The notes beneath the pieces are model-generated. The model saw only the letters and a list, made by a program, of their open reading frames with translations. It was not told the origin of the DNA and searched no databases. The translations under genes were made by a program, and so were the position numbers. From NCBI GenBank assembly GCA_945910005.1, contig OX246737.1, forward strand, positions 84,785,414 through 84,849,413: DNA of 64,000 bases, given 5' to 3'. Shown in pieces: positions 11,447 to 24,150 of the stretch. This stretch comes from Isoperla grammatica (Eukaryota > Arthropoda > Insecta > Plecoptera > Perlodidae). Every line of letters begins with the position of its first letter. Position 1 is the first letter of the stretch.

Positions 11447-13740
11447 ATGGGTCGACATACGGAAATTAGTGCCACCTCTCGAGCAGCTGAATATAAAAGT
11501 GAAGGGTTTAATGTGCATGATAGAAACATCGTTATGTGTAAAGTCTGTAACACACGAGTTGAATGGAAAAGACGCGATTCGTGTGAGAAGCATCTTGCTA
11601 CAAAGGCCCATGTGTTGCACAAAGCAAAGGCATCTGATTCCGCTAGCACTTCTAGCCGACAAACCTCTATTGCGGGGTCTTTTAACACTCAGATCACGGC
11701 AAGGAACAAAAAGGTGGATTTCGCAATGGACACTACGAGCATGTGTTTGAAGGTAAGCACAACAAATTTGTTTTGTAGGTTAAGGCCTAGGCCTAGGTTT
11801 GGTTAGGCCTAGGCCTAGATTAGGTTAGGCCACCTCCTAGGCCTAGAAGCTGTATGCCATAGGGCCTAGGGGCCTGTTCTGCATTGCCAAATTAGTCTTG
11901 AATCAATCAATTCAATTAAAAAATAGCAGACCACAGATTTTATTTATTAATAGGGCCTACCTAATAAAATGAACGAAATTAGCTGAATGAATGGCCGCGG
12001 TCTAGGCCCTAGAGTAAACTGAACTGATATTAGGCCTAGGCTTAGAGTAGAGCAATTAAATAATTTAGAGAAGATTTAGTGCTGGTAAGAAATGAATAAA
12101 TGTCTAGGCCCTAGCCTAGGCAAGGCATACCATTTGACCCCCACCCCCCCCTAATTCATATTGTTTTATCTTCAGGCTAATATTCCAATTGACAAGCTTG
12201 ATCACCCTGCGGTGAGATCATGGATTCAGAAGTATGTGCCGGGCGGGGCGGACCTACCAACTGCATCCCACATTCGAAGATCGTATGTTCCAAAATGCGG
12301 GGATGTTGCAAGAGAGGAAATCAAGTCTGCTCTACAGGGGAAACCAGTAGTGATATATTGTGACGAGACAACAGACCGTGCTGGCCGTTGTGTTTTTGCT
12401 GTCATCATTGGAACCATTGAGGGCAAAACAATTCAAACAATTTACTTGGGTTCTTGTAGTTTTCTGGAAAGTGCCAACGCAACTACTTGTACACGAGCTA
12501 TAGTTGATACTCTAAAAGAGTTAAATATCGAGTATACAGATGTAAAGGGCATTTGCACCGATAGTGCCCCATACATGCTGTTGTGTTCAGAGACATTAAA
12601 AACTTTGATTGGTGACCATTTTGTAGCATTCACTTGCTGGTGCCACAAACTAAACCTATTGGGAGAGATCTGGCAGAAGGAACTACATGTCTTGAATACC
12701 GTGGTTTCAAAGCTCAAAAACATTTTTCGCAATTCTCGCAAGTTAAAGCAGCACTATATTAAACATCTGCTAGAAAAATAACCTGATCTTAAAGCAAACT
12801 TGTACCCCTTGCCAGTATTGACCAGGTGGGCAAGCTGGTTTAAATCAGTTGTATATATTAATGAGTTCTTCGATGCAATCCATGATTTTTTTGGCATCCC
12901 AACCAAAATTATCAGTACCTGGCCAAGATCTCCTTGCATTCTTAACCCCTAGTGTGCTTGCTATTGTAAAGGTGCAATCTCTGTTTGTTAGTCAAAACTG
13001 TCCATTGTTAACCGAACCAATCCTTAAATTTCAGAGCAAAAGTATGCATGTTGCTCACCTTCTACAGGGTGCATTCACAACACTAAAAAATAAATGTGAT
13101 CTCGTAAGTAAGGGACAATTTGGTAGAGAGGTTACTCAAATGATACGTACCGTTACACTGCCAGTGACACAAAAAAGTGAATTGGAGCACATTTTGAAAC
13201 AGTGTGGCATAAAAACTTACACTAAAATATGCAATATGCTTACTAAACACAGAGGACAAAAGGAACTCAAAATAATTGGTGCTCTTAGTTACCTGTTTGA
13301 TCCGGCAGAGGTGTTGAAACACCCCATAATAAACTTTGAAACTGTGCGCAAACATTTTAAGGAATTGCCTGCCTTCTCAAATTTCACAGGTGACTTGGAG
13401 GCTTGTTATAACGAGTTCCAAAAACTTGTTACCGAACAAGCTGTAAACCAAACCAACAGTTTACAGGAGTCCACTGCAGCAAGTACTGAGGACAGTACTA
13501 GTTGTCAGTTTGACTTAATGAAAACTATGATTAGTTAAATTTGAAAGGGGTTCAATTCAAGCAGTTTGTGGGTTTTTGTCTAGAGTCATTGTGGCTGCCT
13601 ATATCCAATGCTGATTCTGAAAGATATTTTTCAGTATATAATTTAGTCGTAAGTGATAGGAGGACAACTATGAAATAAGAAAATGTTACGACGTGTTGTA
13701 TGCTTCAGTTTGGTGACATTGAAAACTAGGCTAACCCTAC
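11447..13740 (+). pseudogene. CGGBP1-like hAT transposase, broken
   Basis: Exon 1 (11447-11752, GTAAGC donor) encodes a BED/C2H2-like finger of the CGGBP1 type: MCKVCNTRVEWKRRDSCEKH with a following H. Exon 2 starts at 12176 after TTCAG and contains hAT core motifs CDETTDRAGR and CTDSAPYM and a CWCHKLNLL segment. The frame is broken by TAA at 12779-12781, a shift near 12905-12950 and TAA at 13536-13538. The C-terminal hAT dimerisation segment (WLPISNADSERYFSVYNL, SDRR) is recognisable at 13541-13674. A decayed transposase, not a domesticated gene. A sequence ATATCTGGCAACCCTG at 11341-11356 looks like a hAT terminus but faces the wrong way for this gene. Confidence 0.85.
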
Positions 13741-14050
13741 ATGTAACTAATCTATCCTAACTATGTGAATGCACATAAATTGACATAATAAAGCCTGTTA
13801 TTCAAACAAAAATGTATTCAGTCTTCACGTGGTCCCTTTATACCGAATTTTCCAACAAAAAAATTTTCACCGCTTTTTCCAATTTTTAACAACACCAAAT
13901 TACCACCTTTTATATTTCTAAAAACGAATTTAGGGATTTATTTTCACCACAAATACCTGCCCCTGCATTGATAATAAGTTCCTTCAGTGACCTTGATAAA
14001 ATCGCCGAATAACTTGTTTTGATCTGAGAATGGTATGGGTAAATAATGTA
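13741..14050. other. No gene recognised
   Basis: AT-rich gap between the hAT pseudogene and the LINE. It may contain the hAT 3' end, but no terminus was identified. Confidence 0.4.
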
Positions 14051-15646
14051 GTTAGTTGATGGTGTAAATACTAGTACACATACTTGCTCTGTTATCAATG
14101 ACCTGGACGAGTGGTTTAGTCATGTGCAGGGTGTGTCTGTGATTCACTTAAATGTGCGCTCACTGCGTAGAAACTGGGATGAGTTAAATGTAGTGCTGCA
14201 AAATCAAATTGGCGTTTTTGACGTGCTATTACTTAGTGAAATTGCGGTACTTGAAGTGAATAAGGTATTTCATTTTGAAGGATATGATTCGTTTTTTAAG
14301 ACAAGGAGTGATAAAGAAGGAGGTGGTCTGTTATTGTTTGTAAAATCTTCTATTTTGTTTACCGAATTAACATTAGATTCTATTAATATTGAATGTATTT
14401 ACGGATCTTTATCATTTGGGACTTCTAAGGATGTGACTTTATTAGGTATTTACAGACCTCCGAATCATAGTAAATTAGAATTTGTAAATGAATTAGAGTT
14501 AGTGTTAGATGACATATCGGAGCGAAACGTTTTGGTAATTGGTGACGTCAACTTAGATTTGTTACAGGAAAATGATTTGTCTGTACAAAGTTACGAAAGT
14601 TTGATGGCAACTAGTGGATTTTATAGGTGTATAGACGGAGTAACGCGAGAGGAACATAGATTACATGTCTTCACCCGTTCCTGTATTGACCATATTTTCA
14701 ACAGGAGCGATGCCCGTAATCTTAACTCCGCAATATTTACAACAAATATATCAGACCACTTCATGGTACTGGTTGACATAATTTTTTATGGTAGAGTGTG
14801 CAACGAGGTACCTACCCCTAAATCCTGTTTAAATGAGCGTATTTTATATAATACATTATTAAGTTGTGAGTGGCAAAATCTTCTTGACGTGAACGATTGT
14901 GAGATCCTTTTTAACAGAATAGTTGGTTTTTCCTCAGAGTGCTATGAGCAAGCAACAATATTGGGCAATGGTAAAGGGCATAAAAAAAGGAAGTTAAAAA
15001 GTTGGATGACTCCTGAGATTCAAAGGCTGACTAAGGAAAGGGATGAATTGTTTAAAAGGTGGAAAAATTGTCGTGCTTCTTATAAACAACAGTGTCGTAC
15101 TATTTATGTTAATTTTAGAAATTACGTAACAAAATCGATCCAAAGAGCTAAAGTCAATTATTATAGAAATGTATTTGAAAGAGATGGAGGCTACGTGGTA
15201 GTCAATTAATAATATCCTTGGTAAAAAGCAGAAACAATCTGTCGATGAGGTGATTAAGAGATACATAGGGACTAAAGAAAATATGGACATAATCGTTAAT
15301 AATTTCAATGAAACTTTTGTCAATGAAGTAAGTACCATTCAACATGACTGTGACGTGTGTACATCTACACCTCATATTGCTGCATGTGAGGCACAGTAAA
15401 GGTTCATGCCTGAGATCAAAGTGAGGGAGGTTTCCAATATCATTCGTAAATTTGATGAAAATAAGCAACCAGGATTGGATGGGATAAGAATTAAAGATCT
15501 TAAAGCTATAAATGATACAATTAGCCCAGTTATAACCAAATTAGTAAGCCTTTCTATTGTAACGGGTAATATTCCATCGAAGTTAAAATTCTCGGTGGTG
15601 CGGTCTGTTTATAAAAAAGGGGACCATTTTAACTCTAGTAATTATA

Positions 15647-16429
15647 GGCACCGTGTTTGGCCACTGAGCGCGCTAGTGAGATCGATTGAAGCGCTCATGT
15701 GTCAGACTGGCGCACTTCGGTTATGAAAACATTGCACCATCGCAATGGAAAACCACGCTGGAGGTACGAAGTGTATCGTCATTAAATACGGATTTAGTAA
15801 AATAAATCCAGGCTACGAGGCAAAGCAATCTTTTATTGAAGGGCAAGGATTCTTTAAATTTGACCATGTTTTTGATTTAACGGAAACTCGAGATGGTGTG
15901 GTTAATTTTATAACGTCGAAAGTGGTCAGGCAGATGTCAGTGAGTTTGACGCCCTATGATGTTAAAATTGAAGTAAGTATTGTATATTTTATTTTATGTG
16001 TTGTGGTTTATACCTAGTAGGACTCTTTTAAGTACGCAATTGAAAGTTAGGTACACTGAAAGAAAAATCATTGTTCTATTCTGTGGACAGAACGGGCCCA
16101 GCATAGGCCTAGCGTTGCTAGCATATGGGTAGGCCTAGGCTAGGCTCGTAAACTTGTAAAAGTGAACGCTTATCGGATGTATTATGGTACCGATTTGTGC
16201 AGCCAACAATACAACAACCCCTTGTTGCCACTTCTTGCTGCCCCTTCAGCCATAACTAACAATGTATCATACAATTACGCAAAAATTATTGGAAGAAACA
16301 ATCTGAATTACATGTAAACGCCATTTAATGACAGCTGGTAGGCCGAGGGGTGATCTTGTTTTGTTTCTTTCCTTCCGGAACTGCAAAGTTCTGCCGCTGT
16401 ACGCGCTGTATGTACTAACGCACGGTGCC
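15647..16429. mobile_element. Unclassified DNA transposon with 4-bp TSD and an exon
   Basis: Starts GGCACCGTG and ends CACGGTGCC; TATA flanks it on both sides (15643-15646, 16430-16433). Excision rejoins the LINE codons for NYRPIA exactly. Beyond nine bases the inverted repeats are weak. It carries an ATG-started open segment at 15745-15972. Confidence 0.8.
15745..15972 (+). other. Open exon-like segment inside the 783-bp insertion
   Basis: About 75 codons beginning MENHAGGTKCIVIKYG, rich in aromatic residues (GQGFFKFDHVFDL), followed by a consensus donor GTAAGT. It looks like a first coding exon, either of the element's own gene or captured from the host. I do not recognise the protein. Confidence 0.4.
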
Positions 16430-16513
16430 TATAGACCTATTGCTCTGCTGCCCACGATTGAAAAGATAGTGGAACGTTGTATTGCTGATAAATTAACAGC
16501 ATATCTATCTAAG

Positions 16514-16658
16514 GGCCAGTCTTGCAATCTCGTAATAAGAAAGTTATTTGTAGCAAATAAGCTTTTTGGAGGATTTCAAGGGTTTTGATTGGTTGTTGCT
16601 ATGGAGAAAACAAGCTATTCGACGAATAAGTAGTTGTTGGGACTTTGTAAGACTGGAC
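16514..16658. mobile_element. 145-bp MITE
   Basis: Inverted ends GGCCAGTCTTGC and GTAAGACTGGAC; flanked by CTAAG at 16509-16513 and 16659-16663. Removal restores the LINE reading frame across LSKYVIIN. Confidence 0.8.
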
Positions 16659-16921
16659 CTAAGTATGTAATTATCAACCCAATGCAATTTGGTTTTCAAA
16701 AAGCGAGAAGTACTACTGATCTGCTACTTGAATTTTCTGATCATGTAAATTCAAAGCTTGATGATAATATGCATGTTATGGTATTGTTCATTGATTTCAC
16801 TAAGGCAATCGACACGTTAAATCATTCTAAATTAATTTCAGCCCTGCGTGACTGTGGAATCAGAGGACTACTTTTAAAATGGTTCATGAGTTATTTAGAA
16901 GACTGGCAAGTATTAGTTAGA

Positions 16922-17390
16922 TGGATAGATATTTGGGCTTAACGTCTCATATTTTTGCAACTTGGCTAATCGAAACGATGAGTGGGTGAAATATGTTCAC
17001 ATGATTGATTAATGGGGCTTAACGTCTCATATTTATGCAACGATGGCTAATTGAGACGATGAGCGGGTGATAATGAAGATGAGAAAGACGATAATGAAGA
17101 ATAAAGCCACATCCGAATCAGATCCATTGTACGTCGCGTGAGTCGTCATACGGGAGTCCAGCAAGGGAGGGCAGGGCCAAAAGGGAGGAGAAATATTCAA
17201 TGGGTCAGTGGGGGGGGGGGGGGGAAGGGGATTGGTGTGTGGACTGCACTTCGTCTGACTTCTCCTCCTCGACCAGTCCGGCCGGCTTGGGTGGCCCTAC
17301 CAGAAGCATACGCTCCCGCCGGCATAGCTCTCGGGATCAACAAAGCACGCAAACCTGCCCACCACGATAAGGTGGCAGTCCCTGGGCAGG
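16922..17390 (-). mobile_element. SINE with ribozyme-like 5' end, copy 1
   Basis: Inserted in the LINE with a 14-bp duplication AAGTATTAGTTAGA (16908-16921 and 17391-17404), as expected for target-primed insertion. Read on the minus strand it starts CCTGCCCAGGGACTGCC and ends in a LINE-like tail with GACGTTAAGCCCC and ATTAATCAATCA. This copy has its 3' tail block (GGGCTTAACGTCTCATATT on the plus strand) twice. A G run near 17210 is internal. Confidence 0.85.
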
Positions 17391-18472
17391 AAGTATTAGT
17401 TAGAGTTGGGGATAAATTCAGTAAACGGAAGTGGGTGATCTCGGGCGTGCCGCAAGGCTCTATTTTGGGACCAATCTTATACTTAATATACGTTAATATA
17501 ATGTTAAATGTGTTGTTCATGAAGATTTTCATGTACGCGGATGACACTGTTTTGGTTATAGCGCACAGGGTGTTTAAAGTAGCAGAACAGTTATTACAAG
17601 ATTTTGTTAACATCCTCTGTTGGACTCACGATTTTAATTTGATCATAAATTCTAGTAAAACGAAAGTTATGCATCTGTGTTCACCCTACAATAAATTTAA
17701 ATTAATGCCTATTAATATCGTGTATCATTCATATAATTGCCTCCACGGATTACAAAAAGGCCATGACAAAATTGAAATTGTTGAAACATATGTCTATTTA
17801 GGATTGACGATGGATAAATTTTTCAACTGGAAATTTCATATTGAAAGAAGCTGTAGGAGGTTGCGTTCTGCAACATTCCAACTTTTTAATTTAAAATATC
17901 TACTAGGCCTACCCTTTAGTATTTTGAAGACAGTTTACTGTGCGATAGTACAATCGTTTTTGCTGTATGGTTTATTTTTATGGGGACGTGCATCAAAATG
18001 CCATTTAAAATCACTCTTGGCATTGCAGAATCGAATTATTAAATCTATAACACCCAATCTAAGCCTTTCCATTATACAGCGTTATCAACTTTCTGCTGTG
18101 CTCCCAATCGCGTCTTTACTTACTTTTAGATTGTTGCTTGCTTATTATTTCAATAACAAATATAAAGTTATAAATGATGTCAGTAGTGTAAATCTCCGTC
18201 ATAGAAATAGATATTAGGGCCCTCCTAAAAAGGGACCTTAGGGTGAAGAAATAAATATTTCACATCAGTCCATAATGATGAAATATGTGTAAAACATCAA
18301 TTTTCTGTTTTGGGTTGCTCACCCTACCTAGGAGCAATATTGTGAACTAGATGCAGCCAGTCTCTTCGGCTCAGCTGGTTAAATTAATGTATGTCACGAA
18401 ATAGTACAAGTCAGCAACTTGATAGAAATGGGACCTTAGGGTTATATGGCGAAATAACACAGAGCACCCTAA

Positions 18473-19141
18473 AGCGGCTGTTACACGGAGAAGTTGGAAA
18501 AGTGGAAAGAGAAAAGTAAAGAGAAAAGTTACTCTTTTACTTGTAGAGATAGCTTGTAGCTTATGGGACTTTTCGCGTTGCTGTCACACTAGGAAGTGAA
18601 AAAAGAGAAAAGTGAAAAGATCTCCAAAAAGTTGAACACTGCTCGACAAGTAAAGAGTGAAAAGAAAAACGACCTTGAAGAGTTAAAGCTGATTGGTCGA
18701 TTGACACGGCCATTGAGTACGACTCGGGAGAGTTGTGACGTCCAGACATTGCTATTCTAACCTACGAACCTTGTCACTTTGACAGCTTGTAGCCTTCTTG
18801 TTAAAACCGCATATGCCGATGGATTCGTCGGAGGAATAGGCTGCAATCGCTGTAAATATTAATGTAATTATCGCCATTGTAAGAAGACGGCGACGAAGAA
18901 GGAAAAACAGTGATTTGTTTACATGCATCGACGATCCAGTTTCGTAGAAACCGACTACAGTCTTCTAGTTGCCACCATTTGCCGCAAGAGCGCATTGTAG
19001 TTTTGTAGAAATACCGATAGGTTACGCCACACGCGCGCTCTTCTCTTTCAACTTGTGTAATCCCGTGTGACGGCTAGAAAAAGAACTTTTCTCTTTACTT
19101 TTTTCTTTTAACTTTTTTAACTTCTCCGTGTAACAGCCGCT
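18473..19141. mobile_element. Harbinger-type MITE
   Basis: Inverted ends AGCGGCTGTTACACGGAGAA at both sides, with similarity continuing for about 50 bp through A/G-rich AAAGTAAAGAGAAAAGT. Flanked by TAA (18470-18472 and 19142-19144), matching the TWA preference of PIF/Harbinger. No transposase, 669 bp. Confidence 0.9.
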
Positions 19142-19315
19142 TAAGGTCCTTTTTCAATTTTCTACCAGTTTTGGGTTGAAAATATTGTTTTAACTTGACT
19201 TACTGTTGGTGAAACTGCTCCACACTAGATGTTTCTAGAAGGCAATGGATTAGGCTAAATTTTCTTTACAAGGCACTGAGAAACTAGGCCTAGTTGTGTT
19301 ATTGTTTACGTCAAA

Positions 19316-21762
19316 ATGTCAAAGCCAGATCGTGCAAGAGAAATATCGGAAATATCTAACAGTTTTCCTCTGGGAATAATTCCTGAGCATATGCTTGATG
19401 TTTTTGATGACTACTTCTCATCTAGAAGAGATGTGGTCAATTTAAGTGATTCTGACAGGGACTTCAGCGACTTCAGTGATGAAGGGTCGGCTCCCAAGGC
19501 TAGGTCAGACAATGTAAACATTGAGACTCAGCATGTGGATGTCCTTGATATTACTAACATGCCTTTAAACCGGGTACGTATTTTTCTATTTTGGCACTAT
19601 TTCTTACAATAATATTAGCCTATGCTGTGTAGGCCTTGGCTGAGTAGCCTACTAAGCCCTAGGCCTACTTGGTTTTACGACAATGTTTATTGTTTTGAAG
19701 GTTCCACCAGCAAACGAAGCTGATGATGTGGAAGTTGTAGAGGTATTCCATGATATCGTTGATGCTGATGATGCTGGAGGAAATCTGCTTGAGGTAAGGG
19801 CCTACAATTTATTATGTTTTTGTGTAGTGTTCCTAGGCTTATTAAACCTAATCCTCTTGTTCTTTTTTTATAGGACAACAATGCACAACGTCCAGCCGGA
19901 GGGGATGGAAATATCAATGATGATGATGCTGTGGTTGGTGAATTCTTACAACACAATTGTGGTTGCAAACTTCATAATGGGACACGATGTAGTAACCAAT
20001 TTGGCATTGAAGAGATTTGCACTTTTTGCTCTGAGTGTACCGAGTTAGATTTTTTCGAGGGGCATTGGAACCGGCTAGATTTGGTTATACTTGCACAGTT
20101 GAGAGTATTGTCCAAAACAGATAATAAAACTTCCCACGGCCGTACAAAATCTGAGGGCGTCCGGCGCAGAGTAACAGCAAATTATTTACTGCGCGGTGTA
20201 AATGTTTGTGAAAAAATGTATTTGTTCGCTCACAACATTAAAATTAAAACATTTAAAAGGCTGAAACGCATCCATAAAGATGATGGTTTAGTCATTAAGT
20301 TACATGGGAACACAAACAAAATTCCTAAACATGCATTGGGCCTGGAGTGTACGAACCGTGCAGTTTTGTTCATAAAAAAAACTATGCTGAACAACATGCC
20401 CTGTTTCTACCAGGCCGGGTATCAACAGTTTTTAATGAGCGGTATAAACTGTTGCCTTCAAATGAGACCAAAAGGTCTATTCATGGTATTTATTCCAAAG
20501 TTTGCCAAGACGGAGGGATAACTCCCATGTCTGAGCGTATGTTCAGGCGCATTTGGCAATGCTGTTGCCCATACATTATTGTGCAGAGGCCGAAGAGTGA
20601 CCTCTGCAAACGTTGCCAAAAAAACTTCACCAGTGCAAGTTTACTTGCACTTTGCACTGAAGAGCAAAAAATGGAGTTTATTGAAAACAGTAAAGCTCAT
20701 CTTGAGGCGGTACAGAAGGAGAGGGCGTTTTATAAAAACACAATTCAGAGAACTATCACTGAGGCAGATGGCCATGAGTTTTTGCCCATTCGGAATGAGC
20801 CTTGCACTTTCGATGGGAGCTGCCATTACTCTTTCGACATGGCTCAACAAGTCCATATTCCCTCAAACCCCCTTCAGCCTGGACCTATCTATTTCTTAAC
20901 GCCGTACAAGCTTGGGCTTTTCGGAGTTATGAATGATACTTCAAAGGTTCAGCATAACTACATCATTCCTGAGTCAGTGCTAATTTCCAAAGGCTCTAAC
21001 CTTGTTGTCAGTTTGTTACACCACTATTTTACAACTTGTGGAGTAGGTGAGAAAACTATGTATCTGCATGCTGACAACTGTGTTGCTCAGAATAAGAACA
21101 ACATTGTTATGAGTTATTTGGCCTGGCGGATAATCCAGGGTTATAACAAGTGTATCGTACTGTCTTTTTTGCCCGTTGGACATACCAAATTTGCAGTAGA
21201 CTGGGCATTTGGATTATTAAAGAAATGTTTCAGGGTGAATTACATTTCATCAATAGATGACATGTGTAACGTAATTGAAGCAAGTACTCCTGTTTCAAAA
21301 CTCAACAAAGCAGTTCCGGTTGGAACCGAATCAGGGGACGTACTGATCGAGGTCCAAGATTAGCAAGCTTACTTTACGGAAAATAAGTTTTGCAAAATCC
21401 CGGGCTTATAACATCATTCAGCCACTTCACGTTCAGTGTCGCCCACCCTGGGGAGGTGCTGTTAACCTTCAACAGCATTCACCATTACTCGTATGGCTGA
21501 AGTTACTGGATTCCCCGTGAACCTTACGCCTCAAGGTATGTCGCGGGAGCGAAAAAAATACTTGTATGAGCAGATACGAGAGTATTGCAAAGATGAAATG
21601 AAAGACCGTGTGTGTCCAAAGCCTCTAGTGGAACCACAAGAGTTGGAAGAAGAAGATGATACCGGATCACCACCTCCGACTCCTCCGAGGAAGCGCAAAT
21701 CTAATGTTGCACAAAAAGAAGCATCCGGTACTAGTACATCAAGAACAAAGAAAAAAAAGTGA
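19316..21762 (+). pseudogene. DUF7869-type candidate transposase, element 2
   Basis: Exon 1 (19316-19573) and exon 2 (19701-19793) encode acidic, Ser/Asp-rich sequence; exon 3 begins near 19874 with DNNAQRPAGG, then NCGCKLHNGTRCSNQF. Frame breaks occur near 20330-20346, at TAG 21361-21363 (where related proteins have Trp) and near 21400. The core has KSDLCKRCQKNF, SFDMAQ, ADNCVAQNKNN (about 21070-21102) and GHTKFAVDWAFGLLKK, the three acidic positions shared by the family. The C-terminus (21493-21762) has MSRERKKYLYEQIREY and a basic tail. More divergent from element 1 than elements B and 1 are from each other. Confidence 0.75.
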
Positions 21763-21849
21763 ATCGTCATAAAAGTTTGTGGTAGGCCAAGGCTGGACAA
21801 ATTTCTGTAAAACATGTATTTTTAATTAGTCCTAAGTGCATGCCAGCCA

Positions 21850-22190
21850 TTTTACAGTGCTGAAAATGTATCGCACACTTGCACGTGTTTTTCTCTTTAT
21901 CGCACGTTTGTACTGTAAAAGTGTAAAATATTCACAACTTTGTTAGTTTTTAAGATAAACATGTACTTTTTTTTGTATAATAACCATCACTGTGTGTTGT
22001 ATTTAAAAAAATATTTCAGTGATTGTAAAATATGATGCAAGTCAGTTTTCAGTGGTGAAAATGTTCCACAACTTTGCACGCGTTTTTCTCTAAATCACAC
22101 ATTTCAAGTAAAAATATTAAAAAATTCATAACTATGATTTTTGTTGCAAAATGACCATCACTGTGCCTTCCATTACAAAATACAAAAACA
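21850..22190 (+). repeat. Imperfect tandem pair, about 165-185 bp
   Basis: The block from GCTGAAAATGT through ACCATCACTGTG occurs twice (about 21850-22000 and 22035-22175) within the 3' region of element 2. Likely subterminal repeats of that transposon. Confidence 0.6.
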
Positions 22191-22654
22191 TGAAAATATT
22201 GACTATTCACCCTAAGGTCTCTTTTCTCATACCGCATCACCTATATAAACAAGTATATGGAATGAGAACTTTAAGATGTATAATTCCTTATGAATTCAAC
22301 AAGTTGCCATCAAATTTAAGTGATTTAAATAGCCTTAGTTTAGTTAAGTTTAAATTAAATGAGTGGATTTTGTTAAATTTAACGTTTGTTCTAATTTATT
22401 TAATTTAATTTATATTGTACCATTTCTTTCTTCTTATCTTTATTAATGTTTGTTTTTCAGTTTTTGTCGTTCAGTTGTTGTTTTGTATATTATTTTGACT
22501 TTTTAGTTATCTGCCATTACGGTTTAATCATTTGAGCGTATTTTTCTTGTTTATGCCACAGATAAGCTCTTTCAAGGGCTTTGTGGATTTTATAAAGATG
22601 TAAAAATGTTGTGTGCTATTGTTCAAATGGTAACTGTCATAAAAAAAATAAAAA

Positions 22655-22973
<319 letters not shown>

Positions 22974-23114
22974 AGTGTGGTTCTATTTAAGTTAACCTAC
23001 GACAATTGCAACATGATCAAATTTGAGAAAGTGTGTATTTTTATCCCCTCAGTAAAATTTTTGAAAGTTTTATTTAAAATAATCATATAATTATAACCTC
23101 GGTATGTAATGAAC

Positions 23115-23250
23115 GCTTTTGAGTTGCTCAGTCTCTGTGTGGGTAGCCTACCTGCTTCCAATGCAGAAAGTCACAGGTTCGAGTCCCGCTTAGTATTAGT
23201 AAACGGTGAACGTTGTGCTATCCTATAGCAACGAGGCTATGCAACGAGGG
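23115..23250 (+). mobile_element. tRNA-derived SINE
   Basis: Head CCTGCTTCCAATGCAGAAAG and GGTTCGAGTCC (B-box) match the copy at 28061; the tail has TAGTAAACGGTGAACG and TAGCAACGAGG. Degraded in the middle. Confidence 0.65.
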
Positions 23251-23569
23251 CTTAGCCACAATTTTATATATTACCACTTTAAATGTTAAACTTCTTTTTA
23301 AATGGGTGTTTTTGAAGGTGTTCCGTTTTTGGTTTGATCCGGTTGATCATCTACGTTTTAGGCTAGGCCACTTTTATGCAATTGTTTGCATTTTTGTATG
23401 GTTAACACTAAACTAACAGTCCAACACAGAAAAAAATCTGCTTTCGCATGCTTCATTCTATTTTTAGATGAAACTTTTATAATGAAAAAATATAATTTGA
23501 AAACATCAGCAACGTACGAGACATCAGCAGTATCAGTATCATCAGATATTGCTGATTATGAGATACCGG

Positions 23570-23940
23570 AGACTGCTGATTTCGAAATATGGAAGACTGC
23601 TGATTGCGAGATATCGGAGACTGCTGATTTCGAGGTATCGAAGACTGCTGATTGCGAGATACCAGAGACATCGAAGACTGCCGATTGCGAGATATCGGAG
23701 ACTGCTGATTTCGAGATATCGAAGACTGCTGATTGCGAGATACCAGAGACATCGAAGACTGCCGATTGCGAGATATCGGAGACTGCTGATTTCGAGATAT
23801 CGAAGACTGCCGATTGCGAGATACCAGAGACATCGAAGACTGCCGATTGCGAGATATCGGAGACTGCTGATTTCGAGATATCGAAGACTGCCGATTGCGA
23901 GATACCAGAGACATCGAAGGCTGCCGATTTCGAGATATCG
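23570..23940 (+). repeat. 81-bp coding minisatellite
   Basis: Units built from ETADFEIS, KTADCEIP and ETSKTADCEIS modules, about four copies of a 27-codon period. Stays in frame. Long antisense frames here are mirror effects of the repeat. Confidence 0.9.
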
Positions 23941-24008
23941 GAGACTGTCTCGCAGTCGCAGCAGATTCTGATCAAACGGATTTCTCTGACAAAGTCTCTC
24001 CGACAGAT

Positions 24009-24150
24009 ACGTGTGATGAAGACTGGCAGCCAGATGCCACACAAAGTCTCTCTGACGGATACGTGTGATGAAGACTGGCAGCCAGATGCCACACAAAGTC
24101 TCTCCGACAGATACGTGTGATGAAGACTGGCAGCCAGATGCCACAAAAGA
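24009..24150 (+). repeat. 52-bp tandem repeat, three units
   Basis: Unit starts GTGTGATGAAGACTGGCAGC. Because 52 is not a multiple of three, each unit is read in a different frame, and the main ORF ends in the third one. Confidence 0.85.

Larger units (their letters stand above)
14060..18217 (+). pseudogene. LINE endonuclease-reverse transcriptase polyprotein, broken
   Basis: The frame is already open upstream of the first possible start near 14124. The apurinic/apyrimidinic-type endonuclease domain shows HLNVRSL, LLLSE, GIYRPPN, GDVNLDLL and the terminal SDHFMVL motif (to about 14780). A frame break falls near 15190-15210. The reverse transcriptase follows: NKQPGLDGIRIKDL (15460), NYRPIALLP (split by the first insertion), INPMQFGFQKARSTTDLL, FIDFTKAIDTLNHSKL, GVPQGSILGPIL (17440) and FMYADDTVLV (17530), with NSSKTKVMHL after it. 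It could not make protein in its present state. Confidence 0.85.
18230..22222 (+). mobile_element. DUF7869-type DNA transposon, element 2
   Basis: Left end GGGACCTTAGGGTGAA (18232-18247) faces TTCACCCTAAGGTCTC (22206-22221), an inverted repeat with one mismatch in 16. The LINE C-terminal coding region resumes right after it. Related motifs (GGGACCTTAGGGTTATATGG at 18431, CACCCTA near 18321) recur inside the left end, so subterminal repeats are present. The exact target duplication is not resolved. It contains a Harbinger-type MITE and one multi-exon gene. Confidence 0.75.

Noticed and set aside
17197..17613. Reverse-strand ORFs over the SINE copies (also 41127-41435, 56324-56632, 56577-56873)
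   Set aside because: They recur identically because the SINE is repeated; no protein motif and the SINE is non-coding.
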